Of a stretch of DNA of 64,000 nucleotides, positions 35,748 to 44,327 are shown one piece after another (the stretch's first letter is position 1; the number at the start of each line of letters is the position of its first letter). The DNA is taken from contig NZ_LQQP01000002.1 in NCBI RefSeq assembly GCF_001619615.1, positions 162,599 to 226,598 of the forward strand, in the 5' to 3' direction. Made by a program: the position numbers and the translations under genes. Origin of the DNA: Microbacterium sp. T32 (lineage in GTDB: Bacteria > Actinomycetota > Actinomycetes > Actinomycetales > Microbacteriaceae). Under the pieces are notes generated by a model that was not told the DNA's origin, did not search any database, and saw nothing but the letters and a program-made list of their open reading frames with translations.

Positions 35748-35758
35748 GTGAGCGAACG
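35745..35758 (+). promoter_or_regulatory. Locus motif AGTGTGAGCGAACG, copy 3
   Basis: Starts within the -10 of the E1 promoter and runs into the expected transcription start, a position suited to repression. It matches the copies at 17078 and 21947 at 12-13 of 14 bases. Confidence 0.42.
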
Positions 35759-35796
35759 ACCTGTATAGGTGGACGCAACGACGCGTGAGGAGCGAC

Positions 35797-37986
35797 ATGG
35801 CCAAGCGGAAACGGCTGAACACCGGTGTCGAGTGGGTGCAGCTGGAGACGACCGCCGCGGACTGGAAGGCCGCCGACCCGGAACTGCTCGGGACGATGCT
35901 CGGTCAGCTGCATCTCATCCGGGCCTTCGAGGAGGCGGTGCTCGACCTGGCGGGCGCGGGCCTCGTGCACGGTCCCGCGCACTCCAGCATCGGGCAGGAG
36001 GGCGGCGCGGTCGGCTCGATCGTGTCGCTCCGACCCGCGGATGCCGTGAACGGCTCGCACCGCGGGCACCACCAGTTCCTCGCCAAGACGCTCGCGTACG
36101 TCTCCGGCGGCGCGCTCGACCCCGCCGCTCTCGTGACGCCGGACATCCAGACGCTGCTCGACCGCACGCTCGCCGAGATCCTCGGGCTCGCTTCGGGCTT
36201 CTCGGGCGGTCGCGGTGGCTCGATGCACCTGCAGTGGCTCGAGGCCGGAGCGCTCGGCACGAACGCGATCGTCGGCGGTGGCGCACCGCTCGCCACCGGT
36301 CACGCGTGGGCGCAGAAGCACTCCGGCACCTCGGATGTCTCGATCAACTACTTCGGTGACGGGTCCAGCCAGATCGGCTCGGTGCTGGAGTCCATGAACC
36401 TCGCGTCGACGTGGAAGCTCCCCGTCGCGTTCTTCATCGAGAACAACCTCTACGCGGTGTCGACCCGCGCCGACGAGGCGAGCGCCGACACGCGCTTCTC
36501 CGTGCGCGGCCAGGGCTTCTCGATCCCCGCGTGGCGCGTGGACGGCATGGACCCGCTCGCCGTGCACCTCGCCACGGGCGAGGCGCTCGACCGCATGCGC
36601 GCGGGGGAGGGGCCCGCGATCGTCGAGGCCGAGGTCTACCGCTTCTTCCACCAGAACGGCCCCTACCCGGGGAGCGCGTTCGGGTACCGCACCAAGGACG
36701 AGGAGGGCCAGTGGCGCGCGCGCGATCCGCTGGAGCGTATGGCGTCCGAGATGCGCCGCCTGGGCCTCCTCGACGACGCCGAGGCGCAGGCGGTCCGCGA
36801 GCAGGCCGTGGCCGCCGTCGCGCAGTCGGTCGCGGCCGTTGTCGAGGCCGACCCCGAGCGTCCCGGCCGACGTCGCATCCGCCCGGAGCTGTGGCCCGAC
36901 CCGGCCGTGGTGGACACCGGCATCCGGGGGGATGCCTCCGAACTCGCCGCGCTCGCGACCGCCGAGCCCGCGGAATGGACCGGACCCTGGCGCGACGTGA
37001 AGTTCGTCGATGCCGTCGCCCAGACCATGGACCGCCGCATGGAGACCGACCCGCGCATCATCGTGCTCGGCGAGGATGTGCACCGCCTCGGCGGCGGCAC
37101 GAACGGCGCCACGAAGGGGCTCGCCGAGAAGTACGGCCCCGACCGCGTCATCGGCACCCCGATCAGCGAGAACGGATTCTTCGGCGCCGCCGGCGGCATC
37201 GCGATGGACGGCCGGTTCCGCCCCGTCGTGGAGTTCATGTACCCCGACTTCATGTGGGTCGCCGCCGACCAGGTGTTCAACCAGGTCGGCAAGGCGCGGC
37301 ACATGTTCGGTGACAACAACACCGTCCCGCTCGTGCTGCGCACGAAGGTCGCGATGGGGTCCGGCTACGGCTCGCAGCACCTCATGGACCCGGCCGGCAT
37401 CTTCGCGACGCAGGCGGGGTGGCGCATCGTCGCCGCCTCGACCGCCGCGGACTACGTCGGACTCATGAACGCCGCGCTCGCGCTCGAAGACCCGGTGCTC
37501 GTGATCGAACACGTCGACCTCTACGGCACGCCCGACCGCGTGCCCGACGCCGATCTCGACTACGTCATCCCGCCCGGATCCGCCGCCGTGCGCCGCAAGG
37601 GCAACGACGTGACGGTGCTCACGTACCTGTCGATGGTCGGTCACACCCTGGAGGCGGTCGAGCAGACCGGAACGGATGCCGAGGTCATCGACCTCCGCTG
37701 GCTCGACCGCGCCTCGCTCGACTGGGACACCATCGGCGAGAGCATCCGCAAGACCAACGCCGTCCTCATCGTGGAACAGGGCGCGCGCGGACCGTCCTAC
37801 GGAGCGTGGCTCGCCGACGAGATCCAGCGCCGGTTCTTCGACTGGCTCGACCAGCCGGTCGAGCGCGTCACCGGCGGCGAGGCGAGCCCGAGCATCTCCA
37901 AGGTGCTCGAACGCGCCGCGATCGCCCGCACGGAAGAGGTCGTCGAAGGGCTCGAGCGCGTGCGCGCGGCGGGAGGGATCCGCTGA
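35797..37986 (+). CDS. Fused alpha-beta E1 component of a 2-oxoacid dehydrogenase complex
   Basis: A 729-residue thiamine-diphosphate enzyme. Residues about 30-340 are the E1-alpha domain with the ThDP motif GDG (187-189) ending in NN (216-217), and SHRGHHQFLAK near 87. Residues about 390-729 are the E1-beta (transketolase-like) domain (KFVDAVAQTMDRRME, LGEDVHRLGGGTNGATKG, ISENGFFGAAGG). This is the single-chain form of E1 alpha2beta2 enzymes (pyruvate, branched-chain or acetoin type). The substrate cannot be read from sequence. GAGGAG precedes ATG 35797. Coupled to the E2 gene by a TGATG overlap. Confidence 0.9.
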   Translation: MAKRKRLNTGVEWVQLETTAADWKAADPELLGTMLGQLHLIRAFEEAVLDLAGAGLVHGPAHSSIGQEGGAVGSIVSLRPADAVNGSHRGHHQFLAKTLAYVSGGALDPAALVTPDIQTLLDRTLAEILGLASGFSGGRGGSMHLQWLEAGALGTNAIVGGGAPLATGHAWAQKHSGTSDVSINYFGDGSSQIGSVLESMNLASTWKLPVAFFIENNLYAVSTRADEASADTRFSVRGQGFSIPAWRVDGMDPLAVHLATGEALDRMRAGEGPAIVEAEVYRFFHQNGPYPGSAFGYRTKDEEGQWRARDPLERMASEMRRLGLLDDAEAQAVREQAVAAVAQSVAAVVEADPERPGRRRIRPELWPDPAVVDTGIRGDASELAALATAEPAEWTGPWRDVKFVDAVAQTMDRRMETDPRIIVLGEDVHRLGGGTNGATKGLAEKYGPDRVIGTPISENGFFGAAGGIAMDGRFRPVVEFMYPDFMWVAADQVFNQVGKARHMFGDNNTVPLVLRTKVAMGSGYGSQHLMDPAGIFATQAGWRIVAASTAADYVGLMNAALALEDPVLVIEHVDLYGTPDRVPDADLDYVIPPGSAAVRRKGNDVTVLTYLSMVGHTLEAVEQTGTDAEVIDLRWLDRASLDWDTIGESIRKTNAVLIVEQGARGPSYGAWLADEIQRRFFDWLDQPVERVTGGEASPSISKVLERAAIARTEEVVEGLERVRAAGGIR

Positions 37987-39329
37987 TGGCCGTCGTCGTC
38001 CGCATGCCCGAGATCGCCACCGGGGCCGCCGAGGCCGCGATCCAGAGCTGGCTCGTCGAGGTCGGCAGTCCCGTCCGCGCCGGTCAGGCGATCGTCGAGA
38101 TCGAGACCGAGAAGGCCGTCGTCGAGTACGAGGCCGAGCGCGCCGGCATCCTGGCCGGGATCCTCCTGCCCGCCGGTGACGCCGCCGCTGTGGGCGTCCC
38201 GATCGCCGTCCTCGCCGAGGAGGGGGAGAGCGTGGATGCCGCCCTCGCCGCCGCCGGAGGGGCGCCCGCCCCCGCGACCGCGACGCCGTCCGACGCCGAG
38301 GTCGCGGCCGCGCCCGAGGAGGCGGCGGAGGCTCCGGCCGCCCCGGCACCGGCGTCCACCCCGGCTCCCGCCGCCGCTCCGGCTTCCGCCCCCGCCGGCG
38401 CCTCCGCCCCGGCTCCCGCTCCCGCTCCCGCGGAACCGCTCGCCGAGGAGCGCCGCCTCTTCGCTTCGCCGCTCGTTCGGCGCCTCGCGGCGGAGCGCGG
38501 CATCGACCTCGCCGAGGTGCCCGGATCGGGTCCGCGCGGACGGATCGTCCGCCGCGACCTGGATGCCTGGACACCGGCGCCGGAGGAGCGGCATCCGCAA
38601 CCCGCCCCCGCCGCCCCCGAACCGCTCGCTCCGGCAGCGGCGGGGAGTGAGTACGAGGACGTGCCGCACACGGGCATGCGGCGCGCGATCGCGCGGCGTC
38701 TCACCGAGTCGAAGTCCACCGTTCCGCACTTCTACCTGCAGGCCGACTGCCGCGTCGATGCGCTGCTGGCGCTCCGGGCTCAGATCAACGCGGGGCGCGA
38801 ACAGCGCATCTCGGTCAACGATCTCGTGGTGAAGGCGGTCGCCGGCGCGATGCGCGATGTTCCGGAGGCGAACGCGATCTGGACCCCGGATGCCACGCGC
38901 CGGTTCTCCGCCGCCGACATCGCCGTGGCCGTGTCGGTGCCCGGCGGGCTCCTCACCCCGGTGGTCCGCCAGGCCGACCGTCTCTCGATCGGCGAGCTCG
39001 CCGCCACGGTCCGCGACCTCGCGGCGCGAGCGCGCGAGGGGCGCCTCAAGCAGAACGAGCTCGAGGGCGGTTCCTTCGCGGTGTCGAACCTCGGCATGTA
39101 CGGGACGACGTCGTTCTCGGCCATCATCAACCCGCCGCACGCCGGCATCCTCGCCGTCGGAGCCGCGACGCGGCGGCCGGTGGTCGAGGAGGACGGGTCG
39201 CTCGCGGCCGCCACCGTCATGTCGGTGACCCTCTCGGCCGATCACCGGGTGCTCGACGGGGCGGTCGCGGCGCAGTGGTTGGCCGCGTTCGTGGCGCGCA
39301 TCGAGAACCCGCTGCAGATCCTGCTGTGA
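37986..39329 (+). CDS. E2 acyltransferase of the 2-oxoacid dehydrogenase complex
   Basis: A 447-residue dihydrolipoamide acyltransferase. One lipoyl domain (1-80) with lipoyl-Lys43 in EIETEKAVVEYEAE. A long Ala/Pro linker (about 90-155). A peripheral-subunit-binding domain (about 158-195, FASPLVRRLAAERGIDLAEV). The catalytic domain (about 220-447) has the active-site SADHRVLDG. It works with the upstream fused E1; no lipoamide dehydrogenase (E3) gene is in the window, so the housekeeping E3 is probably shared. Confidence 0.92.
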   Translation: MAVVVRMPEIATGAAEAAIQSWLVEVGSPVRAGQAIVEIETEKAVVEYEAERAGILAGILLPAGDAAAVGVPIAVLAEEGESVDAALAAAGGAPAPATATPSDAEVAAAPEEAAEAPAAPAPASTPAPAAAPASAPAGASAPAPAPAPAEPLAEERRLFASPLVRRLAAERGIDLAEVPGSGPRGRIVRRDLDAWTPAPEERHPQPAPAAPEPLAPAAAGSEYEDVPHTGMRRAIARRLTESKSTVPHFYLQADCRVDALLALRAQINAGREQRISVNDLVVKAVAGAMRDVPEANAIWTPDATRRFSAADIAVAVSVPGGLLTPVVRQADRLSIGELAATVRDLAARAREGRLKQNELEGGSFAVSNLGMYGTTSFSAIINPPHAGILAVGAATRRPVVEEDGSLAAATVMSVTLSADHRVLDGAVAAQWLAAFVARIENPLQILL

Positions 39330-39432
39330 ATCGTGTCGGTTTCGGGCGTCCGCGCTTCGCGACGGGGCCCGGAACCGGCACGCTGGGAGGACACGTCCGC
39401 GGGTGATCGCGGACCGGAGGAAAGGAACACCC

Positions 39433-40074
39433 GTGACCCGTATCGCCGTCATCGGAGGAACCGGCTACGCCGGCAGCCACATCGTCACCGAAGCCGTCCG
39501 TCGCGGCCACACGGTCGTCTCGGTCGCCCGTTCGGTGCCGGCCGAGCGCGTCGAGGGAGCGACCTACATCGAGGGCACGGTCCTCGACGTCCCCGGCCTG
39601 CTCGCCGAGCTCGAGGGCGTCGATGTCGTCGTCTCGGCCGTCGCGCCGCGCGGCGACATGCTGGGCAAGCTCCGCCCCGCGATCGCGCAGCTGAACTCCG
39701 TCCTCCCCGAGGACGTGCGTCTGGGCGTCATCGGCGGCGCCGGCGGATCGCTCGTGGCCGAGGGCGGCCCGCGCCTCATCGACACCGAGGGCTTCACCGA
39801 CGAGTACAAGCCCGAGGCGTCCGAGGCCATCGGCATCCTGGAAGACCTCGAGGCAGACTCCTCGGACCGCGACTGGTTCTACGTGCACCCCGCCGGCGGG
39901 TTCGGCGTGTGGGCTCCGGGAGAGCGCACCGGTACGTACCGCGACGGCGGGCACGTCCTCGTCGTGGATGCCGACGGCAACTCGTTCATCTCGGGCGCCG
40001 ACTTCGCCGTGGCGGTGCTCGACGAGATCGAGAACCCGAAGCACTCGCGCGACCACTTCGCCGTCGGTTACTGA
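39433..40074 (+). CDS. NmrA-like NAD(P)-binding protein
   Basis: A 213-residue extended-SDR/NmrA-type protein. Cofactor motif VIGGTGYAGSHIV (residues 6-18), VDVVVSAVAPRGDM (about 65), GVIGGAGGSL (about 100). These proteins often act as quinone/NAD(P)H-sensing or flavin-reductase-like enzymes. The GTG at 39433 is chosen for the GGAGGAAAGG just upstream; the frame is open to 39403. Separate from the E2 gene by 103 bases and followed by a strong terminator. Confidence 0.8.
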   Translation: MTRIAVIGGTGYAGSHIVTEAVRRGHTVVSVARSVPAERVEGATYIEGTVLDVPGLLAELEGVDVVVSAVAPRGDMLGKLRPAIAQLNSVLPEDVRLGVIGGAGGSLVAEGGPRLIDTEGFTDEYKPEASEAIGILEDLEADSSDRDWFYVHPAGGFGVWAPGERTGTYRDGGHVLVVDADGNSFISGADFAVAVLDEIENPKHSRDHFAVGY

Positions 40075-40080
40075 CCGCGC

Positions 40081-40126
40081 GAACGACGACGGCGCCGTCC
40101 CTTCCGGGGCGGCGCCGTCGTCGTTC
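40081..40126. terminator. Hairpin terminator between convergent genes
   Basis: 16-base perfect arms (GAACGACGACGGCGCC and complement) with a 14-base loop, between the NmrA-like gene and the DUF4032 gene; bidirectional. Confidence 0.75.
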
Positions 40127-40128
40127 TG

Positions 40129-41451
40129 TCAGACCAGATCGCGCCAGTCGATGACGTCCGTGTCGGTGGTGGGGACTTCGCCGGTATCCGGGGCCGAGGC
40201 GTCGGAGATGGTGGCCAGCGACATCGTGTCGGTCGGCGGTCCCATGACCGTCGCCTCGTCGCGACGGTGGCTCAGCACGTCGTCGATGTAGGAGGTCACG
40301 ACCTCGGCCAGCGGCACCGACCGGCCGCGCGCCTGGGACATGTACCAGCGGTGTTCCAGCACCTGGTGGAAGACCTCGGCCGGTTCGAGCTTCGCGCGCA
40401 GGTCGAACGGGATCGCCATGACGATGGGCTCGAAGACGCGGGTGAGCCACTCGTGCGCGACCATCTCCTCGTCGGCTCCGAGGCGCGAGACCCGCGCGCG
40501 GAACTCGTCCAGGTCGTTGAGCAGGCGGCGGGCCTGGTTCTCCTCCACGTCGAGACCCGTGAGCCGCAGCAGGCGACGCTGGTGGTGCCCGGCATCCACG
40601 ACCTTGGGCTGGATCGAGACCTGCGTGCCGTCGCTCGCGGTCTTGATCGACATCTCGCCGATGTCGAAACCGAGAGCGTTGAGGCGGTGCACGCGCTCGG
40701 TGATCCGCCACGACTCGTCGACGGCGAACGTCTCCTTGTCGGTGAGCGCGCCCCACAACGAGTGGTACGAGGCGACGAGTCCGTCGGCGATCGCGACGGC
40801 ATCCACTCCGCCCTCGAGGCGGCCTCCGGCCTCGAGGTCCATGATCTCGCCGGCGATGTTGATGCGGGCGATGTCGAGATCGTGTGCGCGCTGCCCGGCG
40901 GTCAGGCGGTTGCCCTGCAGCTCGCCCGTCTCCGCGTCGACGAGGTACGCGGCGAACTCACCCGCGTCGCGGCGGAACAGCGTGTTCGACAGTGACACGT
41001 CGCCCCAGTAGAAGCCGACGTTGTGGAGGCGCACGAGCAGAACCGCCAGAGCGTCGACCAGACGCGTCGCGGTGTGCGGGCGCAGCACCTGCGTGAACAG
41101 CGCGCGGTAGGGGAGCGAGAACTTCAGGTGCGCCGTGACCAGCGCCGCGGGGAGCGGGCGGCCCGAGGCATCGGTGCGCCCCGCGATCACGGCAACGCGG
41201 TCGACGCAGGGCGCGTCGAGGCGGTCGAGGTTGCCCAGCATGTCGTACTCGCGACGGGCCATCTCCTCGGTCGTCTCCTTGATGGCGACGACGCGGCCGG
41301 ACAGGTTCGCGAACCGCACGAGGTGGCGCGAGATGCCCTTGGGAAGGGCGACGATGTGGGAGCTCGGCCAGTCGGCCAGGCCCGTCGACCACGGCAGCTG
41401 CAGCAGTCCCGGGTCGACGGCGCTGGCGGTGATGCTGAGGGATTCGGCCAC
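40129..41451 (-). CDS. DUF4032 / kinase-like protein
   Basis: A 440-residue protein recognised as the actinobacterial DUF4032 family. The N-terminal half looks like a kinase fold: IVALPKGISRHLVRF (nucleotide loop-like), VVAIKETTEEMARREYDML (Lys/Glu pair) and HNVGFYWGDVSLSNTLFRRD with the catalytic Asp and Asn. The C-terminal half (about 230-400) is DUF4032 proper (VEENQARRLLNDLDEFR, HEWLTRVFEPIV). No substrate known. The GTG at 41451 has GGAGGAA before it. Monocistronic between two terminators. Confidence 0.78.
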   Translation of the reverse strand: MAESLSITASAVDPGLLQLPWSTGLADWPSSHIVALPKGISRHLVRFANLSGRVVAIKETTEEMARREYDMLGNLDRLDAPCVDRVAVIAGRTDASGRPLPAALVTAHLKFSLPYRALFTQVLRPHTATRLVDALAVLLVRLHNVGFYWGDVSLSNTLFRRDAGEFAAYLVDAETGELQGNRLTAGQRAHDLDIARINIAGEIMDLEAGGRLEGGVDAVAIADGLVASYHSLWGALTDKETFAVDESWRITERVHRLNALGFDIGEMSIKTASDGTQVSIQPKVVDAGHHQRRLLRLTGLDVEENQARRLLNDLDEFRARVSRLGADEEMVAHEWLTRVFEPIVMAIPFDLRAKLEPAEVFHQVLEHRWYMSQARGRSVPLAEVVTSYIDDVLSHRRDEATVMGPPTDTMSLATISDASAPDTGEVPTTDTDVIDWRDLV

Positions 41452-41472
41452 GGTTCCTCCGGGGAAAAGGGT

Positions 41473-41508
41473 GCGGCGCGGGGAGTCGAAGAAGACTCCC
41501 CGCGCCGC
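41473..41508. terminator. Terminator of the MsiK/UgpC gene
   Basis: 15-base arms (GCGGCGCGGGGAGTC and complement) around GAAGAA, between the transporter ATPase gene and DUF4032, both on the minus strand. Confidence 0.75.
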
Positions 41509-41521
41509 GACGGTGCGTAGA

Positions 41522-42625
<1,104 letters not shown>

Positions 42626-42838
42626 TTCTTCTTCTCCTTCACCGGCAGGTACGTGCCGGACGATCCGTAGTGAATGGAATGAACGGGGGCGACCCCGAGC
42701 GCGCGCGACAGTGAGCGCAGGGTCAGTATCGCACGTGTCTGGTCATTTCTCAGCCAGGCTTACTACCATCGATCCTCGTTCGCCTACCCGTGCGTTCCCA
42801 TCATCGTCAGCGGCATCCGTCCGCGCCCGAGAGGTCCC

Positions 42839-43798
42839 ATGTCCAACGACCAGACGCCGAATCTGCCCGCCGAGAACGCCCGCCGCGAGGCGGTGCGCGA
42901 GAAGGCGCAGCAGGTCAAGGCGCGGCAGACCCGGGCGCGGATCGTGCGCCGGACGCTGCTGGTCGTCGGCGCCGTCGCGGTCGTGGCCGTGGGCGCCGCC
43001 GGCGTGACCTACGCGCTGTCCTCGCGCGATGGACGTTCGCAGGCGCTTCCGGATGCCGCCTCCGACGACGGTTTCGTCGTCACGGCGGCGACCGGCATCG
43101 CCGACCCGCGCGCCGATCAGACCGTCGACGGCAACGCCTCCGCTCTGGCGGCCGAGGCCACGCCCACCCCGACTCCGACGCCTACCCCGTCGCCGACCAC
43201 CACCGCCGCGCCGGTCGACATCCGCGTGTACGTCGACTATCTCTCCAGCGAGGCGCGGGAGTTCCAGCTCGCCAACGCCGAACAGCTGTCGAAGTGGGTG
43301 TCCCAGGATGCCGCTTCGCTCACGTACTACCCGGTGGCGATGCTCACCTCGAAGTCGAATGGCACCAAGTACAGCCTCCGCGCCGCCGGTGCCGCGGCCT
43401 GTGTCGCGACCCACGCCTCGGACAAGTTCTTCGCGTTCAACCACGAGCTGCTGATCAACCAGCCGCCCGTCGACTCCGACGGTTACAGCGACGAGAAGCT
43501 CGCCGACATGGCGCAGGGCGCGGGCGTGAGCAACCCCGACACGGTTCGCCAGTGCATCGAGGACGAGACCTACACCGCGTGGGCCAAGGCCGCGACCGAT
43601 CGCGCGATCAAGGGCCTGCCCGACACCAAGGGCCAGGCGCTGACCGCGACCCCCACGGTCCTCGTCAACGGCACGCCGTACGTCGGCCGCATGGACGACC
43701 CGAAGGAGTTCGCCCAGTTCGTGCTCACGGTCGACAGCAACGCCTACTACTCGACGGCCACCCCCACCCCGACGCCCACCCCGACCTCCGCGGGCTGA
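42839..43798 (+). CDS. Membrane-anchored thioredoxin-fold (DsbA-like) protein without CXXC
   Basis: A 319-residue protein. Cytosolic basic N-terminus (1-36), one membrane helix (37-60), a Thr/Pro repeat linker (about 108-122) and a DsbA/thioredoxin_4-like domain (about 126-300: IRVYVDYLSSEAREFQ, ACVATHASDKFFAFN, TPTVLVNGTPYVGRMDD). Where active members have CPxC after the first strand, this one has LSSEA (135-139). The only Cys in the domain are in AACVATH and RQCIED. It may act as a structural or binding protein rather than a disulfide oxidase. A second Thr/Pro repeat ends the chain. Confidence 0.8.
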   Translation: MSNDQTPNLPAENARREAVREKAQQVKARQTRARIVRRTLLVVGAVAVVAVGAAGVTYALSSRDGRSQALPDAASDDGFVVTAATGIADPRADQTVDGNASALAAEATPTPTPTPTPSPTTTAAPVDIRVYVDYLSSEAREFQLANAEQLSKWVSQDAASLTYYPVAMLTSKSNGTKYSLRAAGAAACVATHASDKFFAFNHELLINQPPVDSDGYSDEKLADMAQGAGVSNPDTVRQCIEDETYTAWAKAATDRAIKGLPDTKGQALTATPTVLVNGTPYVGRMDDPKEFAQFVLTVDSNAYYSTATPTPTPTPTSAG

Positions 43799-43833
43799 GG
43801 TCTTTCGCGCCGCGCCGATAGACTGGCGTTCTC

Positions 43834-43906
43834 GCCGGCTTGGCGCAATTGGTAGCGCACCGTACTTGTAATACGGGGGTTGCAGGTTCAAGTCCTGTAG
43901 CCGGCA
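43834..43906 (+). tRNA. tRNA-Thr (anticodon UGU)
   Basis: 73 bases. Acceptor stem GCCGGCT pairs with AGCCGGC (43899-43905), discriminator A. D-arm GCGCAATTGGTAGCGC, anticodon stem CCGTA/TACGG with loop CTTGTAA (anticodon TGT at 43867-43869), T-arm GCAGG-TTCAAGT-CCTGT. CCA is not encoded. A threonine tRNA reading ACA (and ACG by wobble). Confidence 0.95.
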
Positions 43907-43910
43907 CTCT

Positions 43911-43940
43911 CGTGGCGACGCCACGTCGATGCATGCATCG
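43911..43940. repeat. Two adjacent palindromes just after tRNA-Thr
   Basis: CGTGGCG-A-CGCCACG (43911-43925) followed at once by the perfect 14-base palindrome CGATGCATGCATCG (43927-43940). They could act as a tRNA terminator, a protein-binding site or a relic of an attachment site. Confidence 0.45.
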
Positions 43941-44327
43941 GCAGGGATGACACCCGGTCCCGCCGGCGCCGCTGATGCCCGCGCGCAGGGGCCCTCTCGC
44001 TCGCCCCGGTGTGTTTTCCCGGGGCGGATCCTGGCGGCCCGGTCGGCCGACGCGATGACGTGCGGGGTCGTCGACGAATCACACGACCGCACAAACGTCG
44101 CCCGATGTCAATCGGCCCGTCCTGTCACCAAGCCCACACAGAATCGCCCGCGGGGCAAAGAACGAGATTCATGAGCGAGGCGCAACGCATCACCTGGGAC
44201 ACCATCGAAGGATCGTCGGACCATGAACGCGACCTCGGACGGTGGATGTTTCCCGACGTCGATCTTCGGCACGTCTCGCTCGTTCAGTGCCGTGTGAATG
44301 GCGAGATGCTCCGAGACGGACGCTGCG
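43941..44327. other. Intergenic stretch after tRNA-Thr; one doubtful small ORF
   Basis: No recognisable gene. A frame at 44171-44377 could encode 68 residues (MSEAQRITWDTIEGSSDHER..) but it has no clear ribosome site, and its last 50 bases overlap the 3' end of the amylosucrase gene on the other strand. Composition is slightly lower in GC than the neighbours. Confidence 0.3.

Noticed and set aside
35797..39329. Acetoin dehydrogenase assignment of E1/E2
   Set aside because: No acoX-like, acoR-like or other acetoin-specific gene is adjacent, and sequence alone does not fix the substrate.
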